Of a stretch of DNA of 64,000 bases, positions 40,736 through 51,127 are shown piece after piece. Made by a program: the position numbers and the translations under genes. Below the pieces are notes generated by a model, which was given only the letters and a program-made list of their open reading frames with translations, did not search any database and was not told where the DNA came from. The stretch comes from Hypericibacter adhaerens (GTDB lineage Bacteria > Pseudomonadota > Alphaproteobacteria > Dongiales > Dongiaceae), in the NCBI RefSeq assembly GCF_008728835.1, contig NZ_CP042582.1:434001-498000 (forward strand). Reading direction: 5' to 3'. Numbering within the stretch: the first letter of the stretch is position 1; every line of letters starts with the position of its first letter.

Positions 40736-42017
40736 GGCCCGTCTCGCCGGCCTCGCCAGCGCCGTTTTCGTGGCCGCGTTCGCGGGCCTGGCCGCGCTCG
40801 ACGGCACGGCACCCTGGCATGCGGCGGCGGTGCTGTTGCCGCTTGGCGGCATCGTCTGGATGCTGCGGGAGCTCGGCCGGACGCGCCGCTCCCTGGCGCG
40901 CGCGCAGCAGGTCTGCAAGCAGGTCTCGCGCGGCGATTTCGAGGCCCGCCTGACCGATATCCGCGACAAGGGCGAGATCGGCGAGCTGATGTGGTCGATC
41001 AACGAGCTGATCGACCGCAGCGACGCCTTCGTCCGCGAATCGGCGGCCTCGATGGACCATGTCGCTCACAACCAGTATTTCCGGCGGATCGTCGATACCG
41101 GCATGGTCGGCGCGTTCCTCCTGAGCGCGCAGCGCATCAACGGCGCCACCGACTCCATCGCGGCCAAGGTCGGCGAGTTCCGCAAGCTGACCGGCGATTT
41201 CGAGATCGCGGTCAAGGATGTGGTCAAGACGGTGGCCGCCTCCTCGACCGAGATGAAGGCCGCGGCCGGGACGCTGGGCACGACCGCCAACGACACCACG
41301 CGGCGCGCCGACGCGGTGGCGACCGCGTCCGATCAGGCCTCGGCGTCGGTGACCACCGTCGCCGCGGCGACGGAAGAGGTCGCCAGCTCGATCCGCGAGA
41401 TCGGCACGCAGGTCCAGCGCTCGAGCGAGATCACGCTGGCCGCGGTGCGCGAGGCCGACGCCACCAACGAGACGGTCCACAGCCTCGCGGCGGCGGCCGG
41501 CAAGATCGGCGAGGTCGTGAATCTCATCACCGAGATCGCGGCCCAGACCAATCTCCTCGCCCTCAACGCCACGATCGAGGCGGCGCGTGCCGGCGAGGCG
41601 GGCAAGGGGTTCGCGGTGGTCGCCAGCGAGGTCAAGCAGCTCGCCAACCAGACCGCCAAGGCGACCGAGGAAATCACGCAGCAGGTGGCGAGCATCCAGA
41701 CCGCGACCCGGCGCGCCGTCGACGGCGTGGAGGGCGTGGGCCGCACGGTGCGCGAGGTCAACGAGATCGCGGCGACCATCGCGGCCGCCGTCGAAGAGCA
41801 GAGCGCCGCCACCCGCGAGATCTCGGCCAGCGTTCAGCGGGCCTCGGCCGGAACCACCGAGGTCGCCGGCAACATCCACGAGGTCACGGCCGCCGCGGCC
41901 GAGACGGGGCAGGCGGCAGGCACGGTGCTGAAGGACGCGACCGAGCTGTCCGAGCAGGCGGAGAGGCTCAACATGGCGGTCGACCGCTTCCTCGCGAGCG
42001 TGCGCAAGGTGGTCTGA
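40710..42017 (+). CDS. Methyl-accepting chemotaxis protein, partner of the Aer-like PAS protein
   Basis: 435 aa. Two close membrane helices (about 11-29 and 36-52) have almost no periplasmic loop. A HAMP-like region follows ([20 protein letters not shown]). The signalling domain carries the receptor tip [20 protein letters not shown] and [25 protein letters not shown]. With no sensor domain of its own, it probably takes input from the PAS protein encoded immediately upstream, making a split Aer receptor. The cytoplasmic helix bundle would dock CheA/CheW. Confidence 0.88.
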   Translation: MTSLSSLSKARLAGLASAVFVAAFAGLAALDGTAPWHAAAVLLPLGGIVWMLRELGRTRRSLARAQQVCKQVSRGDFEARLTDIRDKGEIGELMWSINELIDRSDAFVRESAASMDHVAHNQYFRRIVDTGMVGAFLLSAQRINGATDSIAAKVGEFRKLTGDFEIAVKDVVKTVAASSTEMKAAAGTLGTTANDTTRRADAVATASDQASASVTTVAAATEEVASSIREIGTQVQRSSEITLAAVREADATNETVHSLAAAAGKIGEVVNLITEIAAQTNLLALNATIEAARAGEAGKGFAVVASEVKQLANQTAKATEEITQQVASIQTATRRAVDGVEGVGRTVREVNEIAATIAAAVEEQSAATREISASVQRASAGTTEVAGNIHEVTAAAAETGQAAGTVLKDATELSEQAERLNMAVDRFLASVRKVV

Positions 42018-42244
42018 GGCCGGAGCGCCTCAGCCTCGAACGATTCCAAGGACCGGGCCGGCGGCGGCGTTCCGCGGGCCGGATTAGGTGGATTTCCCGA
42101 GGGCATCCGCTGCGATCCCCCGTTGCCCGCGCGGCCGTTGCGCTCCACATTCAAGTCAGTGGTCGCGACCGTCCATCGCCCTGCCCGAAGGCCCGGCAGC
42201 GGCGTGGCGACGGCGGAACCGGCCGGGGAACGAAGGGGAACGAC

Positions 42245-42670
42245 ATGTTTCAGGAATTCAAGACATTCATCAGCCGCGGCAACGTCATCGACATGGCCGT
42301 CGGCATCATCATCGGCGCGGCCTTCACCGCGATCGTGACCTCGCTGGTCAACGACATCATCATGCCGCCCATCGGCGTGATCCTGGGCGGGATCGATTTC
42401 TCGAACTTCTTCATCAGCCTCAAGGGCGGCGATTATGCGAGCCTGAAGGCGGCCCAGGATGCCGGTGCCGCCACCATCAACTACGGGCTCTTCATCAACG
42501 CGGTCATCAAGTTCCTGATCGTGGCCTTCGCCGTGTTCATGCTGGTGAAGCAGGTCAACAAGCTGACGAGCCTCGGCAAGAAGCCGGCCGCGCCCGCGGC
42601 GCCTCCGCCGACGCCGCCCGAGCAGGTGCTGCTGGCCGAGATCCGCGACCTGCTCAAGGCCCGCCAGTAG
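42245..42670 (+). CDS. mscL: Large-conductance mechanosensitive channel MscL
   Basis: 141 aa, standard length. The N-terminal helix and first membrane segment ([20 protein letters not shown], then [19 protein letters not shown]) and the second membrane helix ([22 protein letters not shown]) are textbook MscL. The C-terminal helix is [17 protein letters not shown]. It opens under membrane tension to release solutes on hypo-osmotic shock. AAGGGGAACGAC precedes ATG 42245. Confidence 0.96.
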   Translation: MFQEFKTFISRGNVIDMAVGIIIGAAFTAIVTSLVNDIIMPPIGVILGGIDFSNFFISLKGGDYASLKAAQDAGAATINYGLFINAVIKFLIVAFAVFMLVKQVNKLTSLGKKPAAPAAPPPTPPEQVLLAEIRDLLKARQ

Positions 42671-42725
42671 GTTCGGACGGAACCCGGGCCCGCGGAATCC
42701 GCCGCGACGGCCTATCGGACGGCAA

Positions 42726-42917
42726 TCAGAGCCTGGTCACGCGATCCGGAGGCTGGCCGACGGTCTGGAGGCACCAGTCCCGGCCGGCGCGTTCGGCGGC
42801 ATCGGCCTTCACCGCGCCCTCGCCCATGCCGATCCGCTTGCCGCCCTGCCAGACGGACCAGAGATAGCGAAGGCTGCCGTCCGGCTGGCTCCATTGCTCG
42901 ATCATTAGTTCGACCAT
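42726..42917 (-). CDS. Small conserved-looking protein, unknown function
   Basis: 63 aa: MVELMIEQWSQPDGSLRYLW... with a repeating sandwich-like pattern and acidic/basic mix (GGKRIGMGEGAVKADAAERA). No signal peptide or membrane segment. The frame is open upstream to 43082 but that part looks like noise; ATG 42917 has AGGAAACAATGGC upstream, a modest ribosome-binding site. No family is recognised. Confidence 0.45.
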   Translation of the reverse strand: MVELMIEQWSQPDGSLRYLWSVWQGGKRIGMGEGAVKADAAERAGRDWCLQTVGQPPDRVTRL

Positions 42918-43107
42918 GCTGCCATTGTTTCCTGGTCTGCCGAGGCCGGTACGGAACGGGGAACGGGCTGAATCAACGGGATCGCCCGCATTTGAGAATG
43001 GAGCGATGCAGAGCCCCGGGCAAGGCCGGCGGTGTTGCGGGCGGCGATTGAGTGGCCAGATATAGCAGACTAGAATCAACATTCCTCACCGGGTGGCGGA
43101 GCATGAC

Positions 43108-44898
43108 ATGGCGATGAACGAAACCCGGCGTCGGCTGGCAGCGATTCTCGCCGCCGATGTGGTCGGTTTCAGCCGCCTCATCCAGCTCGACGAGGACGGC
43201 ACGGTGGCGGCGCTCACGCGCCATCGCCGCGAGATCATCGACCCGCTGATCGCGTCCCATGGCGGCCGCGTCTTCAAGACCATGGGCGACGGGCTCCTGG
43301 CGGAATTCGCCAGCGTGGTCGAGGCCGTCCGCTGCGCCGTCGCGATCCAGGAGCAGATCGCCCACCATAACCGCGAGCTGCCGGCCGAGCGCCGGCTCGA
43401 GTTCCGGGTCGGCATCAACATGGGCGACGTGCTGGCGGTCGCCGACGACCTCCTGGGCGACGGCGTCAACATCGCGTCGCGGATCGAGGCGGTGGCGGCA
43501 CCCGGCGGCGTGGTGCTGAGCGACGACGCCATGCGCCAGGTGGCCGGGAAGGTGCCTTTCGCCTTCACCGATCTGGGCCAGCATCGCCTCAAGAACATCG
43601 CGCGGCCGCTGCAGCTCCACGCGCTGGACCTCGTCCGCAGCGAGGCGCCTCCGAACCGGAACGGGAAGCGCGAGCTCGCCCTGCCGGACCGGCCCTCGAT
43701 CGCGGTGCTGCCCTTCGACAATCTGAGCAGCGATCCGGCCCAGGCGATGCTGTGCGACGCGATCGCCGAGGACATCATCACCGACCTGTCGCGCTTCCAT
43801 TCGCTGTTCGTGATCGCGCGCGATTCCTCCTTCCTCTATCGCAACCGGCCGGCCGACGTGCGCCAGATCGGCTCGGAGCTCGGCGTGCGCTATCTGCTGG
43901 AAGGCAGCCTCCGGCGCGCCGGCGGCAAGATCCGCGTCACGGTGCAGCTGATCGAGACCGCGACCAGCCATCATGTCTGGGCCGAACGCTACGACCGGAA
44001 CGCGGCCGAGCTGTTCGCGCTCCAGGACGAGGTCACCCATGCGATCGTCGGCCGGCTGGTGAGCCGGCTGCAGCGGGCCGATCTCGAGATCGCCCGGCGT
44101 AAGCCGCCCGACAGCCTGCAGGCCTATGAGTACTGGCTGGCGGCGACCATGGCGCATGAGCTCGGCACGCCCGACGGCCATGCCGAGGCGAAGGCGCTCT
44201 ATGAAAAGGCGCTGGCCGCCGATCCGCGCTATGCGCGGGCCCATGCGGGGCTCGCCGAGCTCTGCTACATGGAGCTTCTCGTCGGCGCCTGGGGGCAGCC
44301 GCGCGAGCCGCTGCTGGAGGAGGCCCTCCAGCATGCGCGCAAATCCGTCGAGCTCGACGAGAGCGACGCACAGCCTCATGTCATCCTGGGCTGGGTCCAT
44401 ATGATGCGCCGCGAGTTCGACCGGGCCGTCAAGCATTGGACCATCGCCGACGAGCTCAATCCCAACGATGCCGAGGTGGCCATGTCGCGCGCGACCGCGC
44501 ATGGTTTTCTGGGCGAGCCGGAGAAGGGGCTCGAGATCGCGGAACTGGCGATGCGGCTCAATCCCTATTGCCCGGACTGGTATCTCTCGGACAAGGCGGT
44601 GATCCATTTCATCGCCCGGCAATATGAGCCGGCGCTCGCGATCTACGGCTCGATCGGCGAGCTCTATCCGCATTCGGCGCTCTGGCATGCGGCCGCCGCG
44701 GCGATGAGCGGTCGCCTTGAGGAGGCCCGGGGGCAGGCCGATGCCTTCCTCGCTCAGGCGCGGCAATGCTGGGCGGGCGATCCGAAGGCGACGCCGGCCG
44801 ATCAGGTGAACTGGCTTGTCGACAGCCTGCCCTTCAAGCGCGAGGAGGATCTCGCCCACTTCCGCGACGGGCTGCGGCGGGCGGGCCTGCCGATCTGA
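43108..44898 (+). CDS. Class III adenylate/guanylate cyclase with TolB-like and TPR domains
   Basis: 596 aa. The N-terminal catalytic domain (about 5-175) has the two metal-binding positions in AADVVGFSRL and MGDGLLAEF, the purine-binding Lys in FKTMGDG, and the transition-state region GDGVNIASRIEA. A TolB-N-like region follows (RPSIAVLPFDNLSSDPAQAM ... RYLLEGSLRRAGGKIRVTVQLI), then several TPR repeats. This architecture is common in Rhizobiales and Rhodospirillales and gives cAMP or cGMP. GGAG lies 6 bases before ATG 43108; GTG 43093 is in frame but less likely. Confidence 0.88.
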   Translation: MAMNETRRRLAAILAADVVGFSRLIQLDEDGTVAALTRHRREIIDPLIASHGGRVFKTMGDGLLAEFASVVEAVRCAVAIQEQIAHHNRELPAERRLEFRVGINMGDVLAVADDLLGDGVNIASRIEAVAAPGGVVLSDDAMRQVAGKVPFAFTDLGQHRLKNIARPLQLHALDLVRSEAPPNRNGKRELALPDRPSIAVLPFDNLSSDPAQAMLCDAIAEDIITDLSRFHSLFVIARDSSFLYRNRPADVRQIGSELGVRYLLEGSLRRAGGKIRVTVQLIETATSHHVWAERYDRNAAELFALQDEVTHAIVGRLVSRLQRADLEIARRKPPDSLQAYEYWLAATMAHELGTPDGHAEAKALYEKALAADPRYARAHAGLAELCYMELLVGAWGQPREPLLEEALQHARKSVELDESDAQPHVILGWVHMMRREFDRAVKHWTIADELNPNDAEVAMSRATAHGFLGEPEKGLEIAELAMRLNPYCPDWYLSDKAVIHFIARQYEPALAIYGSIGELYPHSALWHAAAAAMSGRLEEARGQADAFLAQARQCWAGDPKATPADQVNWLVDSLPFKREEDLAHFRDGLRRAGLPI

Positions 44899-44932
44899 GC
44901 GGAGGCCCGATCCCGGCGGATGCCTGGCCTCG

Positions 44933-46045
44933 TCAGCGCTTGCGCTTCCTGGCCGCCGCCTTCTTCTTCGCGGCCTTGCGGGCCGGGCTTTTCTTTACCG
45001 CCCGCTTTGCGCCTTTCTTCGCGGCCGCTTTCTTGCCGACCGGCTTGCCGGCAGGCTTCGGCGCGCGCGCGACCCGCGACGGCGGCGCCTTGCCGCCGGA
45101 CTTGGACGGCCGGTTGGGATCGAGGGGCGGCTTGCCTTCCTCGAGCAGCAGGCGGAGGCTTTCCAGCCAATGCGCCTCGCCGGGCGAGCCCGGCAGGAAC
45201 GCGCCGCAGCCGAGCTCGAGCTGGACGGTCCAGCGCGGCTCCCGATCGGCGGCGACGCCCAGCGACATGGCTTCGCGGTTCTTGTGGAACTCGGCGATGG
45301 TGTCGGCGGCCTTCTGCTTCATCGCCGCTTCGCCGTTCTGCGCACGGCGTGCATAGCTCAGCGCCAGCAGCAGGCGGATGTCGTTGTTCGCATCCTTGGC
45401 CGCCAGCAGCGGCTCGAGCGTGGTGCAGGCCTCGACGTAGCGGTCCTGCTGATGCAGCGCGAAGGCGTAGGCCCAGTAGTACCAGGGCTCGAGCGCCGGC
45501 TTCTTCGCCGGATCCTTCTCGTTGCTGTAGAGCGCGATGGCGCGCGCGATCTCGGTCGCCGCAGCACCCGCCCGGTCCTGGTAGATCCAGCTCTCGGCGC
45601 GGTCGATCAGCACGTCGAGATAATGCTGGCGCGCGACGGCATCGCCGCCCTTGGGCAGGCCGTCATCCTCGAGCAGGCCGATCGCGCGCTGATAGGCGGC
45701 ATCGGCCTGGCCCATCTCGCCCCAGCCCTTCCAGCGGGCCCGGAACTTCAAGGCATAGGCCAGCATCCAGGAGACGAACCAGTCCTTGCCGTCATTCTTC
45801 CGGCCGAGCTTGGCGAAATGCTTCGCGTTGCCGACCGGCGACAGGCCGTCCTCGAAGCCGTCGAACCAGCCGTTGCGCCAGTCCTCGGTATAGACCCGCG
45901 CCGCCACGGCATAGTCCTGGGGCGTGGGGTTCTTCTCCAGCACCTTGCGGATTTCCTGGCGCGCGATTCGATTCTGGCCGCGCGAATATCGCTCCATCGC
46001 CTTGAAAGCGGCGACGGTGCCGCGGCTGAACTTCAGAACGGACAT
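44933..46045 (-). CDS. TPR-like protein with histone-H1-like Lys/Ala-rich tail
   Basis: 370 aa. Residues 1-300 are helical with tetratricopeptide-like periodicity (for example YYWAYAFALHQQDRYVEACTTLEPLLAAK). The last 45 residues (from about 326) are a low-complexity tail built of KKAAAK, KKSPARK and KKKAAARK units, resembling histone H1 or AlgP-type tails that bind nucleic acid. No signal peptide is present, so it is cytoplasmic. Function unknown; nucleic-acid binding through the tail is inference. Convergent with the cyclase gene, 34 bp apart. Confidence 0.7.
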   Translation of the reverse strand: MSVLKFSRGTVAAFKAMERYSRGQNRIARQEIRKVLEKNPTPQDYAVAARVYTEDWRNGWFDGFEDGLSPVGNAKHFAKLGRKNDGKDWFVSWMLAYALKFRARWKGWGEMGQADAAYQRAIGLLEDDGLPKGGDAVARQHYLDVLIDRAESWIYQDRAGAAATEIARAIALYSNEKDPAKKPALEPWYYWAYAFALHQQDRYVEACTTLEPLLAAKDANNDIRLLLALSYARRAQNGEAAMKQKAADTIAEFHKNREAMSLGVAADREPRWTVQLELGCGAFLPGSPGEAHWLESLRLLLEEGKPPLDPNRPSKSGGKAPPSRVARAPKPAGKPVGKKAAAKKGAKRAVKKSPARKAAKKKAAARKRKR

Positions 46046-46195
46046 GAAGACCCCCGAGAAAACCGGCGCGCGCCTTTGCGGCGCGCCCGACGCGAAAGAC
46101 CGGCATCATAGCTCAAGGATAGCGGGCGAAGGAGAGTCTATCGCCGCCGGCCACGATGCTGTCACGCCGGCGGGGTTGCGGTTTTGTAAGGGGGC

Positions 46196-47125
46196 TCAGC
46201 GATCGAGCCAGCGCTGCGCGACGCCGGCCATGGCCTCGACCATCACCTGGCCCGCCAGGAATGCGGTCATGCCGGCGGGATCGTGGGGCGGGCTCACCGT
46301 GTTGACATCGATCGCGACGATCTCGAGGCCGGCGAGGCCGCGCAGGATGGTCAGCCCTTCTGCCGCGCTGAACCCGCCCCAGACCGGATTGGCGACACCC
46401 GGCGCCGCGGAGGGATCGAACACATCCATGTCCCAGCAGAGATAGACCGGCTTGCCCGCCAGCCTTTCCCGCAGATGGGTCAGGAGCGCGTCGAGCCCGC
46501 GCCGGCGCAGCTCCTCCATCGTGATCACCTCATAGCCCATGTCGCGCGCCACGCCGACGATGGGCTCGACATCGATGGCGCCGCGCGTGCCGACATGGAT
46601 CGAATGCGCGACATCGACGAGCTGGTCCTGCGCCGCATGGGTGAAGGTGTTGCCGTTGTCGTAATGGCCGCCGTGACGAACCGGGTAGGCGTCGGTATGG
46701 GCGTCGAAATGCAGCACCGCCAGCCGCGGCCAGCGCCGCGCCACGGCGCGAATCTGCGGCAACGTCACCGCGCCGTCGCCGCCCATCGTCACCGGCAGGG
46801 CGCCGGCGGCGACGATTCCCGACACGGCATCCTGGATGGCGGTGAAGGAGGGCTCGATCGCCCCCGGCGTCACCGCCGCGTCGCCGCAATCGACCAGCCG
46901 CAGGGTGCGCACCAGGTTGAAGCTCGCATCGGCCATCGCGTCGGCGACCAGCGGCGAATGGGTGCGGATCGATTGCGGCCCCAGCCGGCAGCCGATCCGC
47001 GTCGGATGCTGTCCGCAATCGAAGGGCACGCCCAGGATCGCGGCACGGGCGCCGTCCGGCTGCGCCGCGAACGGCGCATCGAGAAAGGTGCCGACGGCGC
47101 TCCGGGTGGCTTGGTCGAGGCTCAT
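46196..47125 (-). CDS. Ureohydrolase (agmatinase/arginase family) with altered metal site
   Basis: 309 aa. The arginase fold motifs DAHTDAY (D141, H143, D145) and DMDVFDP (D233, D235) are present. The first metal-binding motif GGDHS/GGDHF reads GGDGA here, so the conserved His is Gly118. In arginase that His is a ligand of the binuclear manganese centre, so normal agmatinase or arginase activity is doubtful. The gene follows queG on the same strand (24 bp) and may be cotranscribed with it. The substrate is not inferable. Confidence 0.8.
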   Translation of the reverse strand: MSLDQATRSAVGTFLDAPFAAQPDGARAAILGVPFDCGQHPTRIGCRLGPQSIRTHSPLVADAMADASFNLVRTLRLVDCGDAAVTPGAIEPSFTAIQDAVSGIVAAGALPVTMGGDGAVTLPQIRAVARRWPRLAVLHFDAHTDAYPVRHGGHYDNGNTFTHAAQDQLVDVAHSIHVGTRGAIDVEPIVGVARDMGYEVITMEELRRRGLDALLTHLRERLAGKPVYLCWDMDVFDPSAAPGVANPVWGGFSAAEGLTILRGLAGLEIVAIDVNTVSPPHDPAGMTAFLAGQVMVEAMAGVAQRWLDR

Positions 47126-47149
47126 GGCGATCGCTCTCCCGCGCAGGAT

Positions 47150-48301
47150 TCAAAGACCGGCGGCGTCCTCGCCTTGCCATTCGGCGCGCACGCCCGCATC
47201 GGACTCTAGCGGGAGACGCCGGTCGCGCAACGCGTCAAAATCGGGCGCGTCGAGCAGCCGGCCCAGCGCCCAGACCGCCATGGCGCGCACCAGCGGCGAG
47301 GGATCCTCGAGCCGGCGCAGGACGACGGCCGCGAGCGAGGCCTCGCCGCTGTTGCCGATGGCGATCAGCACATTGCGCAGGAACCGGTCGCGGCCCGTGC
47401 GCTTGACCGCCGTGCCGGCGAAGAGCGAGCGGAAGCCCGGATCGCCGAGCTCGGCCAGGTCGGCCAGGCGCGGGGCCGCGATCTCGGCGCGCGGCCAGAA
47501 GGCCTCGTGGCGGCTGGCGCTGGCGAACTTGTTCCAGGGGCAGACGGCAAGGCAATCGTCGCAGCCATAGATGCGGTTGCCCATGGGTGCCCGAAGCTCG
47601 CGCGGGATATGCCCCTTATGCTCGATCGTCAGATAGGAGATGCAGCGGCGCGCATCGAGGCGATAGGGCGCGGGGAAGGCCGCGGTCGGGCAGGAATCGA
47701 GGCAGCGCCGGCATTGGCCGCAATGGTCGGCCTCGGCCGGGTCCGGCTCGAGCGCCAGGTCGGTGAAGATCTCGCCGAGGAAGAGCCACGACCCGTGCTC
47801 GCGCGAGACCAGGTTGGTGTGCTTGCCCTGCCAGCCGATCCCGGCCGTTTCGGCCAGAGGCTTTTCCATCACCGGCGCGGTGTCGACGAAGACCTTGACC
47901 GAGGGCCCGAGCCGCTCGGCCATGATCCGCGCCAGCGCCTTGAGCCGGTTCTTGACCAGGTCGTGGTAATCGCGCCCGCGCGCATAGACCGAGATGGCGC
48001 CGCGCTCGCGATGCGCGAGCAGAGGCAGCGGGTCCTCGGCCGGCCCGTAATTCATCGCCAGCACGATCACGCTGCGGGCCTCGGGCCAGAGCCTGCGCGG
48101 ATCGGCCCGGGCCTCGCGCCGATCGGCGAGCCAGCCCATGTCGCCCTGCATGCCCTGCGCCAGGAAATCGCGCAAGCCTTCCCGCGCCCGCTCGCTCTGG
48201 CTCGCGGGGGCAAACCCCACCGCATCGAATCCGAGCGCCAAGGCCTCATCGCGGATGAGCGCCTTGGGATCGTCGGTCGAGGGGCGGGCCGGTGCGAGCA
48301 A
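47150..48301 (-). CDS. queG: Epoxyqueuosine reductase
   Basis: 383 aa. The N-terminal domain binds a cobamide (motif [32 protein letters not shown]). A ferredoxin-like domain with two [4Fe-4S] clusters follows ([12 protein letters not shown] and [13 protein letters not shown]). The C-terminal part has HEAT-like repeats ([23 protein letters not shown]). QueG reduces epoxyqueuosine to queuosine in tRNA, the last step. It is separated from queF by a perfect inverted repeat. Confidence 0.93.
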   Translation of the reverse strand: MLAPARPSTDDPKALIRDEALALGFDAVGFAPASQSERAREGLRDFLAQGMQGDMGWLADRREARADPRRLWPEARSVIVLAMNYGPAEDPLPLLAHRERGAISVYARGRDYHDLVKNRLKALARIMAERLGPSVKVFVDTAPVMEKPLAETAGIGWQGKHTNLVSREHGSWLFLGEIFTDLALEPDPAEADHCGQCRRCLDSCPTAAFPAPYRLDARRCISYLTIEHKGHIPRELRAPMGNRIYGCDDCLAVCPWNKFASASRHEAFWPRAEIAAPRLADLAELGDPGFRSLFAGTAVKRTGRDRFLRNVLIAIGNSGEASLAAVVLRRLEDPSPLVRAMAVWALGRLLDAPDFDALRDRRLPLESDAGVRAEWQGEDAAGL

Positions 48302-48360
48302 TGGGTTCTTTCCCTCGTCTTTTTCTCTTGAAGTCAGGGCATCCGGCTCTTGCTCTCACC

Positions 48361-48440
48361 GTCATCCCCGCGAAAGCGGGGATCCATCTTGATCCAAGTC
48401 GCCGAGCGTTGACCTGGATCCCCGCTTTCGCGGGGATGAC
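48361..48440. repeat. Perfect 26-bp inverted repeat between queF and queG
   Basis: The arms 48361-48386 (GTCATCCCCGCGAAAGCGGG then GATCCA) and 48415-48440 are exact reverse complements over 26 bp, separated by 28 bp. Each arm also contains the internal palindrome CCCCGC-GAAA-GCGGGG. Similar GTCATCCCCGCGAAAGCGGGG palindromes are known as dispersed intergenic repeats in many Proteobacteria. In mRNA it would fold into one long hairpin or two, and could uncouple queF from queG expression. Confidence 0.85.
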
Positions 48441-48456
48441 AGTATAGAGTGTAGCC

Positions 48457-48921
48457 TCACCCGCGCCCGCGATAAGGGGCCACGCCCGGGTCGGGCAGCC
48501 AGAGATCCCTCGGCGGCGCGCCGGTCTGCCAGAACACGTCGATCGGGATGCCGCCGCGCGGATACCAGTAGCCGGCGATCCGCAGCCAATGCGGCTTCAG
48601 CTCGTCGACCAGCCGCTTGCCGATGGCGATGGTGCAATCCTCATGGAAGGCACCGTGGTTGCGGAAGGATCCAAGATAGAGCTTCAGCGACTTGCTCTCG
48701 ACCAGCCAGGCCTTGGGCACATAGTCGATCACCAGATGGGCGAAATCGGGCTGGCCCGTGACCGGGCAGATCGAGGTGAATTCCGGGCAGGCGAAGCGCA
48801 CCAGGTAGCGCTCGCGCGGCTGCGAGTTGGGGATGCGCTCGAGCACCGCCGCCGCGGGCGAGGCCGGGAGCCTGGTGGCATGACCGAGCTGGGTCAGCGC
48901 GGGGCGGGCTTTGCGTGCCAT
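48457..48921 (-). CDS. queF: NADPH-dependent preQ0 reductase (QueF, type I)
   Basis: 154 aa, the short unimodular type. The active-site Cys is in [21 protein letters not shown], and the NADPH-binding stretch [21 protein letters not shown] is typical. QueF reduces preQ0 to preQ1 in queuosine synthesis. I chose ATG 48921 because the homologous region begins there; the open frame to 49014 overlaps tgt and is not conserved-looking. The gap to tgt is 10 bp. Confidence 0.92.
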   Translation of the reverse strand: MARKARPALTQLGHATRLPASPAAAVLERIPNSQPRERYLVRFACPEFTSICPVTGQPDFAHLVIDYVPKAWLVESKSLKLYLGSFRNHGAFHEDCTIAIGKRLVDELKPHWLRIAGYWYPRGGIPIDVFWQTGAPPRDLWLPDPGVAPYRGRG

Positions 48922-48931
48922 GGGGTTTCTT

Positions 48932-50080
48932 TCAGGCCGGCGCGGCGAGCGGATCGGGCAGGGGATCGAGATCGCCCTTGGCCTCGTTGGCGGCCACCTC
49001 GGCGGCGAACGCATCGAGCCTACCTGCCTCGATGGCGCCGCGCAAACCGGCCATCAGCGCCTGGTAGTGATGGAGGTTGTGCGCCGTGAGCAGCATCGGC
49101 CCCAGCATCTCCTCGGCCTTGAAGAGGTGATGGAGATAGCCCCGCGCATAATCGCGGCAGACGGGACAGGCGCAGTCGCCGTCGAGGGGCCGCGGGTCCT
49201 GGGCATGGCGCGCGTTGCGGATGTTCAGGGTGCCGCGCCGGGTGAAGGCCTGGCCGGTGCGGCCCGAGCGCGTCGGCATCACGCAATCGAACATGTCGAT
49301 GCCGCGCTGGACCGCGCCCACGATGTCGAGCGGCCGGCCCACGCCCATGAGATAGCGCGGCCGGTCCGCAGGCAGGAACGGGATCGTCGCCTCGATCATG
49401 CGGAACATCATCTCCTGGCCTTCGCCCACCGCGAGCCCGCCGATCGCATAGCCGTCGAAGCCGATGCCCGTGAGCCATTCCGAAGATTCCCGGCGCAGCG
49501 CCGGATAGACGCTCCCCTGCACGATTCCGAACAGGCCATAGCCCGGCCGGTCCTTGAAGGCCGTCCTGCAGCGTTCGGCCCAGCGCATCGAGCGGCGCAT
49601 CGAATCCGCCGCGACCGTCTCCTCGGCCGGGAAGGGCGTGCATTCGTCGAAGGCCATGGTGATGTCGGCATCGAGCCGATGCTGGATCTCGATCGAGCGC
49701 TCCGGCGTCAGATGATGCTGGCTGCCGTCGACATGGGAGCGGAAGGTGACGCCTTCCTCCTTGATCTTCCGGAGCTCGGCCAGCGACATCACCTGGAAGC
49801 CGCCGGAATCGGTCAGGATCGGGCCCGGCCAGTTCATGAATTTGTGCAGGCCCCCGAAGCTCGCGACGCGCTCGGCACCCGGGCGCAGCATCAGGTGATA
49901 GGTGTTGCCGAGGATGATCTCGGCCCCTGTGGCCTTGACCTGCTCGGGCCACATGCCCTTGACGGTCGCGGCCGTGCCGACCGGCATGAAGGCCGGCGTG
50001 TTGACGACGCCGTGCGCGGTGTGGAGGCGGCCGCGCCTTGCGGCACCGTTCTGGGCCAGGGATTCGTAGCGAAGGGTCAT
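48932..50080 (-). CDS. tgt: tRNA-guanine transglycosylase
   Basis: 382 aa. The substrate Asp region [12 protein letters not shown] and the catalytic loop [16 protein letters not shown] are present. Zinc is held by CACPVC and a later Cys/His region ([19 protein letters not shown]). The enzyme swaps G34 for preQ1 in tRNAs reading NAC/NAU codons. It sits between queA and queF in the queuosine operon. Confidence 0.96.
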   Translation of the reverse strand: MTLRYESLAQNGAARRGRLHTAHGVVNTPAFMPVGTAATVKGMWPEQVKATGAEIILGNTYHLMLRPGAERVASFGGLHKFMNWPGPILTDSGGFQVMSLAELRKIKEEGVTFRSHVDGSQHHLTPERSIEIQHRLDADITMAFDECTPFPAEETVAADSMRRSMRWAERCRTAFKDRPGYGLFGIVQGSVYPALRRESSEWLTGIGFDGYAIGGLAVGEGQEMMFRMIEATIPFLPADRPRYLMGVGRPLDIVGAVQRGIDMFDCVMPTRSGRTGQAFTRRGTLNIRNARHAQDPRPLDGDCACPVCRDYARGYLHHLFKAEEMLGPMLLTAHNLHHYQALMAGLRGAIEAGRLDAFAAEVAANEAKGDLDPLPDPLAAPA

Positions 50081-50089
50081 GCGGGGATT

Positions 50090-51127
50090 CTAGCCGCGAT
50101 CGGGTTCGAGGAAACAGGCATCGCCATAGGAGTAGAAGCGATAGCCGCGTTCGATGGCGTGGGCATAGGCGCGCTTCATGCGCTCGAGCCCGGCGAAGGC
50201 CGCGACCAGCATGAAGAGGGTGGAGCGGGGCAGATGGAAATTGGTGATCAGCCGGTCCACCAGCTTGAAGCGGTAGCCGGGCGTGATGAAGAGGGCGGTG
50301 TCGCCGCTGAAGGGGGCCAGGGTTCCGTCCGCGGCGGCCGCGGTCTCGAGCAGACGCAGGCTGGTGGTACCGACCGCGGCGATGCGTCCGCCCTTCGCCT
50401 TGGCGCGATCGACCGCCGCCACCGCGTCGGCGCCGACCTCGCCCCATTCCGCATGCATGCGGTGTTCTTCGATGTTGTCGACCTTCACCGGCAGGAAGGT
50501 GCCGGCGCCGACATGGAGCGTGACGCGGGCGATCGCGATGCCGGTCGCGGCCAGCGCCGCCAGCAGGGCAGGGGTGAAATGCAGCGCCGCCGTCGGTGCC
50601 GCGACGGCGCCTTCGGCCCGGGCGAAGATGGTCTGGTAATCCTCGCGGTCGGAGGCGAGCTCGCCCTCGGGCCGGCGGATATAGGGCGGCAGGGGCATAT
50701 GGCCGTGGCGGTGCAGAGCGGCGATGAGATCGGCGCCGGCGGCGGAGAATTTCAGCGTCACCTCGCCGGCCTCGCCCTTGGCCAGCACCTCGGCCCGGAA
50801 ATCCCCGGCGATCTCGATCACGTCGCCGGGCTTGAGCCGCTTGGCGGGCCGCGCGAAGGCGCGCCAGCGATCGAGGCCCTCGGCCTTGTGCAGCGTCGCC
50901 TCGATATGGGCGGCCCCGCGCCGGCCCTCGATGCGGGCGGGGATGACGCGGGTGTCGTTCACCACCAGGAGATCGTCCGGCGCCAGCAGCGCCGGCAGCT
51001 CCCGGAAGATGCGGTCCTCGAGCCCGTTCTGCCGCACGACCAGCAGGCGCGCGGCATCGCGCGGGCTCGTCGGCCGGTCGGCGATCCGCTCGGGCGGCAG
51101 CTCGAAATCGAAGTCGGCGGTGCGCAT
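50090..51127 (-). CDS. queA: S-adenosylmethionine:tRNA ribosyltransferase-isomerase
   Basis: 345 aa. Family stretches include [63 protein letters not shown], and [17 protein letters not shown]. QueA adds a ribose-derived cyclopentane to preQ1-tRNA to form epoxyqueuosine. It is the first gene of the minus-strand queuosine operon and lies 167 bp from the divergent transporter gene. No preQ1 riboswitch was recognised in that gap. Confidence 0.95.
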   Translation of the reverse strand: MRTADFDFELPPERIADRPTSPRDAARLLVVRQNGLEDRIFRELPALLAPDDLLVVNDTRVIPARIEGRRGAAHIEATLHKAEGLDRWRAFARPAKRLKPGDVIEIAGDFRAEVLAKGEAGEVTLKFSAAGADLIAALHRHGHMPLPPYIRRPEGELASDREDYQTIFARAEGAVAAPTAALHFTPALLAALAATGIAIARVTLHVGAGTFLPVKVDNIEEHRMHAEWGEVGADAVAAVDRAKAKGGRIAAVGTTSLRLLETAAAADGTLAPFSGDTALFITPGYRFKLVDRLITNFHLPRSTLFMLVAAFAGLERMKRAYAHAIERGYRFYSYGDACFLEPDRG

